From Mycobacterium sp. E1214 (GTDB lineage: Bacteria; Actinomycetota; Actinomycetes; Mycobacteriales; Mycobacteriaceae), in assembly GCF_001666755.1 (NCBI RefSeq), contig NZ_LZJC01000140.1, forward strand, positions 42,545-106,544: a DNA stretch of 64,000 nucleotides. Reading direction: 5' to 3'. The translations under genes and the position numbers were made by a program. The first letter of the stretch is position 1. Each line of letters starts with the position of its first letter. This document shows, in pieces, positions 26,645-34,627 of this stretch. The notes under the pieces are model-generated. The model saw only the letters and a list, made by a program, of their open reading frames with translations, was not told the origin of the DNA and did not search any database.

Positions 26645-27661
26645 TCAGTGCCGGCTCAGCGTCAGTGTCCCCGCGGTCCTGAGCACCTTGCTGGCGGTGA
26701 TCTTCTCCGCCCGGCGCGCCTCGCGCGCGAGGTAGCGCTGCTTGGACTCCTCGAACTTCTCGCAGCTGTCCTCGAGCTCTTTGAGCAACAGCGCCAGGTC
26801 ATCTCGCATCCACGCGGCCTCGCCGGTGAAGTCTTCGCGCTCGAACACCCGCCACTTCTTGAGCACCGGCATGACCACCTCGTCGAGATGCATGCGCGGG
26901 TCGTAGACGCCGCCGACGGCGATGATCACCGCCTTGCGCCGAAACTCCGGGACGGTGAAGCCGGGCATCTTGAAGTTGCGCAGGATCCGATGCACCGACC
27001 GCATCGCCTGGTTAGGGGCGATGTCCAGGCCCGCCGCGCTGACGTCACGGTAGAACAGCATGTGCAGGTTTTCGTCGTGTGACACGCGGGCCATCAGCTG
27101 CTCGGCGATGCTGTCCTCGCTGAGCTTGCCGGTGTTGCGGTGCGAGACGCGGGTCGCCAGTTCCTGAAACGAGACGTACATGACCGAGTCGAACAGGCTC
27201 TCGGCAAACATGTCCCCCTGGCTGTTCTGGCCCGGGCTGAAGCCCCGGGTCATCTGCTCCATGCGGAGCTTCTCGAGCTCCACCGGGTCCACTGCCCGCG
27301 TGACGACCAGGTAGTCGCGCAGCGCCGTGCTGTGCCGCGCCTCTTCGGCCGTCCAGCGGTTGATCCACTGACCCCACGGGCCGTCCGTGCTGAAGTTCAT
27401 CGCGATCTCGCGGTGATAGGACGGCAGATTGTCCTCGGTCAGCAGGTTCTGGACCATCGCCACCTGTGCCACGTCGGGCAGCCGGCTCTGGCCGGGCTCC
27501 CAATCCTGGCCGCCGAGCGCGTAGAAGTTCTTCCCATCCGACCACGGGACGTAGTCGTGCGGGCTCCATTCCTTGAACATGGACAGGTGGCGATTGAGCA
27601 GCGCCTCGACCACCGGTTCGAGTTCGTGCAGCAGCTGCAAATTCGTCAGATCCTTGGTCAC
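26645..27661 (-). CDS. desA1: DesA1-type acyl-[ACP] desaturase
   Basis: A 338-residue soluble diiron desaturase, the same length as M. tuberculosis DesA1 (Rv0824c) and, from memory, very similar throughout: LTNLQLLHELEPVVEALLNR, WSDGKNFYALGGQDW, MVQNLLTEDNLPSYHREIAM. Iron ligands are visible in TAEEARHSTALRDYL (near residue 107) and SHDENLHMLFYRD (near 193). The GTG at 27661 after GGGAGG gives the family N-terminus; a longer in-frame reading is not supported. DesA enzymes put double bonds in acyl-ACP chains of mycolic acid precursors. This copy sits inside the mycobactin locus, 193 bp after mbtI on the same strand, with its own putative operator. It could be the sole or an additional DesA1; use of its product in the mycobactin acyl chain is inference. 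Confidence 0.92.
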   Translation of the reverse strand: MTKDLTNLQLLHELEPVVEALLNRHLSMFKEWSPHDYVPWSDGKNFYALGGQDWEPGQSRLPDVAQVAMVQNLLTEDNLPSYHREIAMNFSTDGPWGQWINRWTAEEARHSTALRDYLVVTRAVDPVELEKLRMEQMTRGFSPGQNSQGDMFAESLFDSVMYVSFQELATRVSHRNTGKLSEDSIAEQLMARVSHDENLHMLFYRDVSAAGLDIAPNQAMRSVHRILRNFKMPGFTVPEFRRKAVIIAVGGVYDPRMHLDEVVMPVLKKWRVFEREDFTGEAAWMRDDLALLLKELEDSCEKFEESKQRYLAREARRAEKITASKVLRTAGTLTLSRH

Positions 27662-27695
27662 GGCGCCCTCCCAGCTACCTCGTGCGGCCGCGCGC

Positions 27696-27719
27696 AGTAT
27701 CTGTGTCACGCGGTTACAC
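27696..27719 (-). promoter_or_regulatory. putative promoter and operator of the desaturase gene
   Basis: The minus strand carries the 17-bp dyad GTGTaACcgcGTgACAC (27703-27719; half-sites GTGTnAC and GTnACAC) directly upstream of a -10-like GATACT (27696-27701), about 34 bp before the GTG start. A dyad covering the -35/-10 spacer is typical of a TetR-type repressor site. A TetR-family regulator of mycolic desaturase genes (MadR) is known in mycobacteria; whether this is its site cannot be told from sequence alone. Confidence 0.5.
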
Positions 27720-27854
27720 CAAGATGGCACGCTGCCGAAAACCGCAGCTAGGGCCAAAAGTCCCGTCGGGGCCTTTCCCATCACACGGCCGCCGGGTGGA
27801 GGTAGGCGCACAAGACGTTGGCCACCCCATCCGCAACGTGGTGACCCACAACCC

Positions 27855-29207
27855 CTAGAGGCGGGGAATCAGATAGGGCGCCAGCGTGGACAGCTTCTCG
27901 CAGGTTTCCTCAAATTCGCGTTCCGGCGTGGACTCTTCGATGATGCCGGCGCCGGCGCGCAACCACGTTTCGCCGTTGCTTTCGTAGGCGGCGCGCAGCG
28001 TCAGCGCGGCGTCCAGACCACCGTTGGCCGAAATCATCACGACGGCACCCGAATACAGGCCGCGCGGCCCCTCGTCGAGGCGCAGGATCGCGTCGACGCC
28101 GCCGGCTTTCGGAATGCCCGAGGCGGTGACGGCGGGGAACAACGCCTCCAGCGCGTCCATCCTGTCGTTGGCCGAATCCAGCCGCCCGCTGACCGTGGAG
28201 CCAAGGTGCTGCACGCTGCCGCGTTCGCGCACCGTCATGAAGTCGGTGACCACCGCGGTGCCCGGCTCGGCGATCTCGGTCATCTCCTGCAGCGAGCTTC
28301 GCACCGAAATGGCATGCTCCACAATCTCTTTGGAATTCGATTCGAGCTCGTCGCGGGCCTGCCGGTCGCGGATTTCGCCGCGGCCCAGCGCGCGGGTGCC
28401 CGCCAGCGGTTCGGTGACCACCGTCCCGTCGTGGCCGACGGCCGCCACCAGCTCGGGGCTGTAACCGACCGCGCGCATTCCGGCCAGCCGCAACAGAAAG
28501 GACCGCACGGGCGTGTTGTGCCGTCGCGCCAGCCGATAGGTCGACGGAAAGTCCAGCGGGAACGGCACTTCGACGCTGCGCGAGAGGATCACCTTGTGAT
28601 ACGCACCCGCGGCGATCTCCTTGACGGCGGCCGCGACGCGGTCGCGGTATCCGGAGGGGTCGGCGTGCACGTCGACCGGGCGCGCCTCGCCCAGTTGCGG
28701 CACTCCGTCGCGCAGCAGTTTCACGACGGCGTCGCGGTGGGCGTCCGTCGCGTCGACGAACCGGATCGCCTCGCGGGTCACCACGATGCGGGTTTCGGGC
28801 CAGAACAGGCGGGCCAGCGGGGTGCGCGGCGCCAGCCGATGCTGCAGACCGTAGCGATACACGCCGAATTCGAAGGCGATCCAGCCGAACAGCTGTTGGG
28901 TTTCCAGCAGCAGTCTGTCGGTGGCCTCACCGAGGACCGGGCCGGGCCGCCCGGACCACGACTGGCGCTGCGTGACGCCGTCGCGCAGGATCCGAAGCTC
29001 GTCGCTGTCCAGCTCGATCATCGCCCGCACGCCGCTGGCCAGCACCCATTCGCCGCCCTGCTCGTAGAGCAGGTACTCGTCGCCGGCCCGTTCGGGCAGG
29101 CTCACGGCCAGCTGGGCCGCGAGATCCGCCGGATCGACGTGCGGGGGAAGCGGGATCGACGGTGACGCGGAGCCGGCAGGACTTGTCTCGACGCTCACCT
29201 CGGTCAC
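27855..29207 (-). CDS. mbtI: MbtI salicylate synthase
   Basis: A 450-residue chorismate-utilising enzyme that converts chorismate via isochorismate to salicylate, the first building block of mycobactin. The length equals that of M. tuberculosis MbtI. Conserved blocks: YHKVILSRSVEVPFPLDFP (Lys near residue 204 acts as base), GYSPELV, TEPLAGTRALGRGE, ESNSKEIVEHAISVRSSL, PKAGGVDAI, and the Mg-binding GAGIIEESTPEREFEETCEK near the C-terminus. The GTG at 29207 is preceded by only a short leader after an IdeR-like sequence. Probably cotranscribed at least partly with the desaturase gene downstream. Confidence 0.95.
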   Translation of the reverse strand: MTEVSVETSPAGSASPSIPLPPHVDPADLAAQLAVSLPERAGDEYLLYEQGGEWVLASGVRAMIELDSDELRILRDGVTQRQSWSGRPGPVLGEATDRLLLETQQLFGWIAFEFGVYRYGLQHRLAPRTPLARLFWPETRIVVTREAIRFVDATDAHRDAVVKLLRDGVPQLGEARPVDVHADPSGYRDRVAAAVKEIAAGAYHKVILSRSVEVPFPLDFPSTYRLARRHNTPVRSFLLRLAGMRAVGYSPELVAAVGHDGTVVTEPLAGTRALGRGEIRDRQARDELESNSKEIVEHAISVRSSLQEMTEIAEPGTAVVTDFMTVRERGSVQHLGSTVSGRLDSANDRMDALEALFPAVTASGIPKAGGVDAILRLDEGPRGLYSGAVVMISANGGLDAALTLRAAYESNGETWLRAGAGIIEESTPEREFEETCEKLSTLAPYLIPRL

Positions 29208-29213
29208 GGTTAG

Positions 29214-29232
29214 TAAATGTAGCCTAACCTAT
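29214..29232 (-). promoter_or_regulatory. IdeR-like box overlapping the mbtI -10 region
   Basis: Read on the minus strand, ATAGGTTAGGCTACATTTA matches the IdeR consensus at about 14 of 19 positions, with one half (TAGGTTAGGCTA) essentially perfect. It contains TAGGCT, a good mycobacterial -10 (TAnnnT), 13 nt before the GTG of mbtI. IdeR binding here would block the promoter, as expected for an iron-repressed salicylate synthase. Confidence 0.65.
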
Positions 29233-29591
29233 GTAAAAGTGTGCAACCCGCTCCGACCGCCCCGCGCCCGGGCCGCCGTCATTCAGCTAAAACTCGTGTG
29301 GAGTTAAAGCGCCGACTCGCGCGGTGGGTCGGCGCGCGAGCCGCGCGCTGACGCCCCGGGCAGCCTATCCGCCCTGTTCAACCGGCCACCCACAGAGGTG
29401 ATCACCGGCCAGTCCGGGGCTCGCCCGGCCGGCGCCATCCCCAAACGTTTCCCAGCCGTTCACCTCGTGGCAGCGCCGCACGCCGCTTTCGTAACCGGTT
29501 GTCCTTAGGATGGGCACCTATCTGGCGAACCCGTTGTCGGGCGCGACGCATGCACGACGGCCGGACATGCTCCGGGAAAGGAGTGGCGTCG
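29233..29591. other. intergenic region without recognised genes
   Basis: Between the mbtI promoter and the next small ORF I see no supported coding region, RNA gene or strong hairpin. The upstream half must hold the promoter for the plus-strand small genes that follow. Confidence 0.5.
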
Positions 29592-29663
29592 GTGAGCCCC
29601 TGCGTACACCCCCGGGCGTTGCTCGCCGTCGTGGCCGCCCGCCACGCCCCGGTCTCGGCTTGA
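29592..29663 (+). CDS. possible 23-residue leader peptide
   Basis: GTG at 29592 follows a good ribosome binding site (gaaaggag) and opens a 23-codon ORF, VSPCVHPRALLAVVAARHAP and three more residues, ending TGA 10 bp before the start of the 70-residue ORF. Position and ribosome site suggest a translated upstream ORF coupled to the next gene. It has only one Cys, so it is not of the polycysteine attenuator type. No homolog recognised. Confidence 0.35.
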   Translation: MSPCVHPRALLAVVAARHAPVSA

Positions 29664-29673
29664 GAGGAACCCG

Positions 29674-29886
29674 ATGTTCGTGATCCGGCTTTTCAATGGC
29701 GAGGAAATTCAGGCGAGTGAGGGCGACGAACTCGAAATCAATCAGCAGACCGGCGTCCTTTCGGTTTCTCGAGTCGACGGTTTCGAAGAAATCACCACGC
29801 ATTACTCGCCGTCCGCCTGGGCGTCGGTGACGCACCGAAAAAAGGGTGCCGGGGTTCGGCCCTCGCTGATTTCGTCTAATCGCTGA
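29674..29886 (+). CDS. small hypothetical protein
   Basis: A 70-residue protein starting at ATG 29674 after GAGAGGAAC. The first 45 residues (MFVIRLFNGEEIQASEGDEL, then EINQQTGVLSVSRVDGFEEI) look like a compact beta-rich domain; the C-terminus is basic. Codon use is visibly less GC-rich at third positions (aat, gaa, att, ttt) than in the surrounding genes, which could mean recent acquisition. I do not recognise a family. It precedes the bicarbonate transporter by 268 bp. Confidence 0.6.
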   Translation: MFVIRLFNGEEIQASEGDELEINQQTGVLSVSRVDGFEEITTHYSPSAWASVTHRKKGAGVRPSLISSNR

Positions 29887-30154
29887 GTCACCGCCCTCGC
29901 CCACAGCGTTTGCACAGCAACCTCACACCATTCTCCATTGTGACGTACCTCCAGCAGCCGGCTGACCTGGACCGGTTAACACGCCCGTAACCAGCACTTT
30001 TGCCCGTCTCGACACGTCCACACGGGTTGTGCATTTCGAGTGGCGGATTGACTGCGGCAGGGCTAAATTTTGTGCCGGTCGTCGGGATGTTCGTTGTTGC
30101 TCCGGCTTGCGGACGGTGCTTCCCTGATCGCCGCGGAACACTAGGGAGGCAACG

Positions 30155-31390
30155 ATGCTGCACGAGTTCTGGCAGAACTTCACCCATAACCTCTTCAAGC
30201 CGCTGCTGCTGTTTTTCTACTTCGGCTTTTTGATCCCGGTCCTTAAGGTGCGGTTCGAATTCCCGTACGTCATCTACCAGGGCCTGACGATGTATCTGCT
30301 GCTGGCCATCGGTTGGCACGGCGGTGAGGAACTCGCGAAGATCAACGCTTCCAGCGTGGCTGTCATCGTCGGTTTCATGGCGCTGGGGTTCGCGCTGAAC
30401 TGCGCGATCGGCGGGCTGGCCTACTTCGGGCTGAGCCGCCTCAAATCGCTGCGCAAGGTCGACCGAGCGACGATCGCCGGCTACTACGGGTCGGATTCGG
30501 CGGGAACGTTCGCCACCTGCGTGGCCGTCCTGGCCGCCGTCAACATCGCCTTCAACGCCTACATGCCCGTGATGCTGGCGGTCATGGAGATCCCGGGCTG
30601 CCTCGTGGCGCTCTATTTCGTTGCGCGACTGCGTCATCGGGGGCTGGACGCGGCGGGCTACATGCCCGACGAGCCCGGCTACACCGCGCCGGCCAAGGTC
30701 AGCGTCGGCCCGGGAACCGCGGCCCAACCCCCGCACGGCCAGAGCCTCGAGGCGGAGACCACGCGCGGCGTCGAACAAGAGTTGGAGTTCTCCCTGGAGA
30801 AGCTCGAGCACCCGGATTGGGAGCCCGCCCCGCCGGCGCCGAAAGGCAAGAAGGGGTCTCTGTTTTCGCGGGAGCTGTTCCAGGAGGTATTCCTCAATCC
30901 CGGGCTGGTGCTGCTCATCGGCGGCATCGTCATCGGCCTCGTCAGCGGCCTGCAGGGGCAGAAGGTCGTGGCCGACGACGACAAATTCTTCGTCATGGCA
31001 TTCCAGGGCGTGCTGTGCCTGTTCCTGCTCGAGATGGGCATGACGGCGTCGCGCAAGCTCAAGGACCTCCGGTCGGCGGGCTTGGGCTTCATCGTGTTCG
31101 GCTTGGTGGCGCCCAATGTCTTTGCGACGCTGGGCATCGTGGTGGCGTGCAGTTACGCCTCGCTGACGCACACCGACTTCAAGACCGGCACCTACGTGCT
31201 GTTCGCGGTCCTGTGCGGCGCGGCCTCCTACATCGCCGTTCCGGCGGTCCAGCGCCTCGCGATTCCCGAGGCCAGCCCGACGCTGCCGTTGGCCGCGTCG
31301 CTGGGCTTGACATTCTCCTACAACGTGACGATCGGGATTCCGCTCTACATCGAGATCGCCCGCATCTTCGAACGCCTATTCGGCGTCTGA
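30155..31390 (+). CDS. SbtA-type sodium-dependent bicarbonate transporter (Rv2387-like)
   Basis: A 411-residue integral membrane protein with two groups of hydrophobic helices separated by a charged cytosolic segment of about 90 residues (roughly 165-255, rich in E, P and K). Features fit the SbtA/DUF897 family: N-terminal NLFKPLLLFFYFGFLIPVLK, GYYGSDSAGTFATCVAVL, and in the second half NPGLVLLIGGIVIGLVSGLQ and GAASYIAVPAVQRLAIPEAS. Known members import HCO3- with Na+. The ATG at 30155 follows AGGGAGGC. The position matches Rv2387 of M. tuberculosis. No SbtB (PII-like) partner is seen beside it. The substrate is assigned by family only. Confidence 0.8.
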   Translation: MLHEFWQNFTHNLFKPLLLFFYFGFLIPVLKVRFEFPYVIYQGLTMYLLLAIGWHGGEELAKINASSVAVIVGFMALGFALNCAIGGLAYFGLSRLKSLRKVDRATIAGYYGSDSAGTFATCVAVLAAVNIAFNAYMPVMLAVMEIPGCLVALYFVARLRHRGLDAAGYMPDEPGYTAPAKVSVGPGTAAQPPHGQSLEAETTRGVEQELEFSLEKLEHPDWEPAPPAPKGKKGSLFSRELFQEVFLNPGLVLLIGGIVIGLVSGLQGQKVVADDDKFFVMAFQGVLCLFLLEMGMTASRKLKDLRSAGLGFIVFGLVAPNVFATLGIVVACSYASLTHTDFKTGTYVLFAVLCGAASYIAVPAVQRLAIPEASPTLPLAASLGLTFSYNVTIGIPLYIEIARIFERLFGV

Positions 31391-31398
31391 CGGCACGG

Positions 31399-32571
31399 TC
31401 AGTCCAGCAGCATCCGCACGACCGCGTCGGCCAGCAGCCGCCCCCGGGGCGTCAGCACCAGCCTGCCGTCGCCGGGCGACAAAAGCCCGTCCCGCACCGC
31501 GACTTCGGCGCGTTCGCGTTCGGCGTCGCTCAGCGAGGTCAACGGAAGACCTTGGCGCAGGCGGGTTTTGAGTAGCACGTCCTCGGTGTGCAGCGCTTCG
31601 GCGTCGAGTTCCTCGAAACCCGCGACGGGAAGCTCAGCGGCGGTGAGCTTCTCGGCGTAGGCGTTGGGATGCTTGACATTCCACCAGCGTGTCGCGCCCA
31701 CGTAGCCGTGCGCGCCCGGCCCCGCACCCCACCACTGGCCGCCGTCCCAGTAGCCGAGGTTGTGGCGGCACGCACCGCCCGGCCGCGACCAGTTGGACAC
31801 CTCATACCAGGTGAGCCCGGCATCGGACAGCCGCGTATCGAGCAGCTCGTAGCGGTGGGCCAACACGTCGTCGTCCGGTGCCGCCACTTCCCCGCGCCGG
31901 ACGCGCCGGGCCAACGCGGTGCCCTCCTCGACGACCAGGGCGTAGGCGGACACGTGGTCCACGCCGGTCTCGATCGCCGTATCGACCGAGCGCAGCAGGT
32001 CGTCGTCGGTCTCCCCCGGCGTCCCGTAGATCAGGTCCAGGCTGACGTGCTCGAAGCCGGCCGCCAACGCCTCGCGGGCGGCCGCGGCGGACCGATTCGG
32101 GGTGTGGATGCGATCGAGCACGCCCAGCACCCGCGGCGCCACCGACTGCATCCCCAGCGAGATCCGCGTGAAGCCGGCCGCACGGGTGGCGTCGAAGAAA
32201 TCCGGCCAGGCGGACTCGGGGTTGGCCTCGGTCGTGATCTCGGCGTCGGGCGCCAGTGTGAAATGGTCGCGCACCATGTCCAGCAGCCGGGTCACGCGGG
32301 CGGGACCCAGCAGCGACGGGGTGCCGCCACCGACGAAGACGGTGTCCACCGTGGGTCCGCCGAGGCGCGCGGCCGCCAGCGACAGCTCGATCCGCAGCGC
32401 GTCCAGCCAGGCGTCGGGGTTCACGCCGCCCAGTTCGGCCGGCGTGTAGGTGTTGAAATCGCAGTATCCGCACCGGGTGATGCAGAACGGCACGTGGACG
32501 TACAGACCGAACGGGCGCCCGTCGGTGGCCTGCAGCTCGGGCAGGACGACCGATTGCTCGCGAAGGGTCAT
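31399..32571 (-). CDS. hemW: HemW-type radical SAM heme chaperone (annotated hemN in M. tuberculosis)
   Basis: A 390-residue radical SAM protein. The [4Fe-4S] motif is CITRCGYCDFNTYT near residue 31; CxxxCxxC followed by DFN is the HemW pattern, distinct from the true oxygen-independent coproporphyrinogen oxidase HemN. Other blocks: VFVGGGTPSLLG, EITTEANPES, RISLGMQSV, HVSLDLIYGTPGETDDDLL and the HemW C-terminal domain (HNLGYWDGGQWWGAGPGAH). HemW inserts or carries heme to membrane proteins. The ATG at 32571 gives the family N-terminus; longer in-frame readings are not supported. It converges with the SbtA-type gene with 8 bp between stops. Confidence 0.9.
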   Translation of the reverse strand: MTLREQSVVLPELQATDGRPFGLYVHVPFCITRCGYCDFNTYTPAELGGVNPDAWLDALRIELSLAAARLGGPTVDTVFVGGGTPSLLGPARVTRLLDMVRDHFTLAPDAEITTEANPESAWPDFFDATRAAGFTRISLGMQSVAPRVLGVLDRIHTPNRSAAAAREALAAGFEHVSLDLIYGTPGETDDDLLRSVDTAIETGVDHVSAYALVVEEGTALARRVRRGEVAAPDDDVLAHRYELLDTRLSDAGLTWYEVSNWSRPGGACRHNLGYWDGGQWWGAGPGAHGYVGATRWWNVKHPNAYAEKLTAAELPVAGFEELDAEALHTEDVLLKTRLRQGLPLTSLSDAERERAEVAVRDGLLSPGDGRLVLTPRGRLLADAVVRMLLD

Positions 32572-32740
32572 GCCAAATGATCCCACGCCGGGCCACCCGG
32601 CACCGTCCGTCGCCGTCCAGCAAATCCGGCGGGACGCCCTATTTCCCGCAAAGTTGGCCTGATCTACCAATTTTGCGAAGTAATTTAAATCACCTTGAGG
32701 CCAGATTTGCCCTGCTGAAATGGCTCATCCGGGAGCGTGG

Positions 32741-32746
32741 CACAAT
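32741..32746 (+). promoter_or_regulatory. -10 element of a leaderless cysteine-leader transcript
   Basis: CACAAT at 32741-32746 lies six bases before the GTG at 32753. That spacing places the transcription start on the G of the start codon, as in leaderless mycobacterial mRNAs. Confidence 0.5.
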
Positions 32747-32752
32747 GGTCTG

Positions 32753-32845
32753 GTGCCTGTCGCCCTACCTCGCCCGCGCGTTGCGTTAGTGGCGCGGCGG
32801 CACATTGATCTCAAGCGCGTCTGCAGCTGTATCTGTCTGCCTTGA
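32753..32845 (+). CDS. cysteine-rich leaderless leader peptide upstream of nirA (Ms4527A-type)
   Basis: A 30-codon ORF beginning GTG at 32753 and ending TGA at 32845, 114 bp before nirA. Its C-terminal part reads RRHIDLKRVCSCICLP, with three Cys in five residues next to the stop. A second in-frame GTG is at 32789. Established knowledge: in mycobacteria, polycysteine leaderless short ORFs in front of nirA/sirA, sulfate-transport and cysA2 operons act as cysteine-responsive attenuators; ribosome stalling at Cys codons when cysteine is scarce lets downstream genes be expressed. This ORF has the position, the RRHxDLxRV-Cys signature and the promoter spacing expected. Confidence 0.8.
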   Translation: MPVALPRPRVALVARRHIDLKRVCSCICLP

Positions 32846-32959
32846 TGTCGTAGACCCAGCCCATCTGTGTCTCCAGCTGGCCGACGGTTCTGCGTCACCT
32901 GACGGTGTCGGTGAACTGCGCTGCCCGGGTTGGAGATGTTCGCAAAAGGAGAACCTCCG

Positions 32960-34627
32960 ATGACCACAGCCCGTCCCGCGAAAGCCCGTAACGAGGGCCA
33001 GTGGGCACTGGGGAATCGCGAGCCGCTGAACCCCAACGAAGAGATGAAGCAGGCCGGCGCCCCGCTGGAGGTGCGCGAGCGCATCGAGAACGTCTACGCC
33101 AAGAACGGCTTCGACAGCATCGACAAGAGCGACCTGCGTGGCCGATTCCGCTGGTGGGGGCTGTACACCCAGCGCGAGCAGGGGTACGACGGCTCGTGGA
33201 CGGGCGACGAGAACACCGACAAGATCGAGGCCCGCTACTTCATGATGCGGGTCCGGTGCGACGGCGGCGCCCTCTCGACCGCCGCGCTGCGCACGTTGGG
33301 CCAGATCTCCATTGAATTCGCCCGCGACACCGCGGACATCTCCGACCGCGAAAACATCCAGTACCACTGGATCGAGGTGGAGAAGGTTCCCGAGATCTGG
33401 CGCCGCCTCGACGCCGTCGGGTTGCAGACCGCCGAGGCGTGTGGCGACTGCCCGCGCGTGATTCTCGGCTCGCCGCTGGCCGGCGAGTCGCTGGACGAGG
33501 TGTTGGACCCGACGTGGGCGATCGACGAGATCGTGCGGCGCTACATCGGCACGCCGGAGTTCGCCGACCTGCCGCGCAAGTACAAGACCGCGATCTCCGG
33601 TCTGCAAGACGTGGTGCACGAGGTCAACGACATCGCCTTCATCGGCGTCAACCATCCCGAGCACGGTCCCGGGCTGGATCTGTGGGTCGGCGGTGGCCTG
33701 TCCACCAATCCGATGCTGGGCCAGCGCGTCGGGGCCTGGGTGCCGCTGCACGAGGTTCCCGAGGTGTGGGCGGCGGTCACTTCGATCTTCCGTGACTACG
33801 GCTACCGCCGCCTGCGGGCCAAGGCGCGGCTGAAGTTCTTGATCAAGGACTGGGGCATCGAGAAGTTCCGGCAGGTTCTCGAGACCGAGTACCTCAAGCG
33901 GCCGTTGATCGACGGTCCGGCGCCCGAACCGCTCAAGCACCCGATCGATCATGTCGGGGTGCAACGGCTCAAGAACGGGCTGAACGCCGTCGGCGTCGCA
34001 CCGATCGCGGGCCGCGTTTCGGGCACCATCTTGACGGCGGTCGCGGACCTGGCCGAGCGCGCCGGTTCCGATCGGGTCCGCTTCACGCCGTACCAGAAGC
34101 TGGTCATCCTCGACGTGCCGGACGACAAGCTCGACGACCTGCTCGTCGGGTTGGAGGACGTGGGCCTGCAAGCTCGACCCTCGCAGTGGCGGCGTAACTT
34201 GATGGCCTGCACGGGAATTGAGTTCTGCAAGTTGTCGTTCGCCGAAACACGGGTCAGGGCGCAGAGTTTGGTCCCCGAGCTGGAGAGCCGACTCGAGGAT
34301 CTCAACTCCCAGCTGGACGTCCCGATCACCGTCAACATCAACGGTTGTCCGAATTCGTGTGCGCGCATCCAGATCGCCGACATCGGCTTCAAAGGCCAGA
34401 TGGTCGACGACGGTGAGGGCGGTTCCGTGGAGGGATTCCAGGTCCACCTCGGCGGCAGCCTGGGCCTGGACAGCGGGTTCGGCCGAAAATTGCGGCAGCA
34501 CAAGGTCACCAGCGAGGAGATGGGCGACTACATCGAACGTGTCACGCGCAACTTCATGAAATATCGCAGCGCCGGTGAGCGTTTCGCCCAGTGGGCCATG
34601 AGGGCGAATGAGGACGATTTACGATGA
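32960..34627 (+). CDS. nirA: NirA/SirA ferredoxin-dependent sulfite reductase
   Basis: A 555-residue siroheme/[4Fe-4S] enzyme reducing sulfite to sulfide for cysteine synthesis. Cluster/siroheme ligands are in CTGIEFCKLSFAET near residue 416 and NGCPNSCARIQIAD near 463. The Tyr of QREQGYDG and the Cys of ACGDCPR correspond to the Tyr-Cys cross-link described near the active site of the M. tuberculosis enzyme. I chose ATG 32960 (after AAAGGAGAACCTCCG), which gives the family start MTTARPAKARNEGQWALGNR; an upstream in-frame ATG at 32930 is less likely. Overlaps cysH by 4 nt. Cytoplasmic; regulated by the cysteine leader peptide. Confidence 0.95.
   Translation: MTTARPAKARNEGQWALGNREPLNPNEEMKQAGAPLEVRERIENVYAKNGFDSIDKSDLRGRFRWWGLYTQREQGYDGSWTGDENTDKIEARYFMMRVRCDGGALSTAALRTLGQISIEFARDTADISDRENIQYHWIEVEKVPEIWRRLDAVGLQTAEACGDCPRVILGSPLAGESLDEVLDPTWAIDEIVRRYIGTPEFADLPRKYKTAISGLQDVVHEVNDIAFIGVNHPEHGPGLDLWVGGGLSTNPMLGQRVGAWVPLHEVPEVWAAVTSIFRDYGYRRLRAKARLKFLIKDWGIEKFRQVLETEYLKRPLIDGPAPEPLKHPIDHVGVQRLKNGLNAVGVAPIAGRVSGTILTAVADLAERAGSDRVRFTPYQKLVILDVPDDKLDDLLVGLEDVGLQARPSQWRRNLMACTGIEFCKLSFAETRVRAQSLVPELESRLEDLNSQLDVPITVNINGCPNSCARIQIADIGFKGQMVDDGEGGSVEGFQVHLGGSLGLDSGFGRKLRQHKVTSEEMGDYIERVTRNFMKYRSAGERFAQWAMRANEDDLR

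Noticed and set aside
29974..29992. GGTTA...TAACC inverted repeat before the SbtA-type gene
   Set aside because: The arms are only five bases and not well placed relative to a promoter; too weak to call an operator.
32786..34501. 571-residue minus-strand ORF opposite nirA
   Set aside because: Antisense shadow of the sulfite reductase, which carries all cluster and siroheme motifs on the plus strand.
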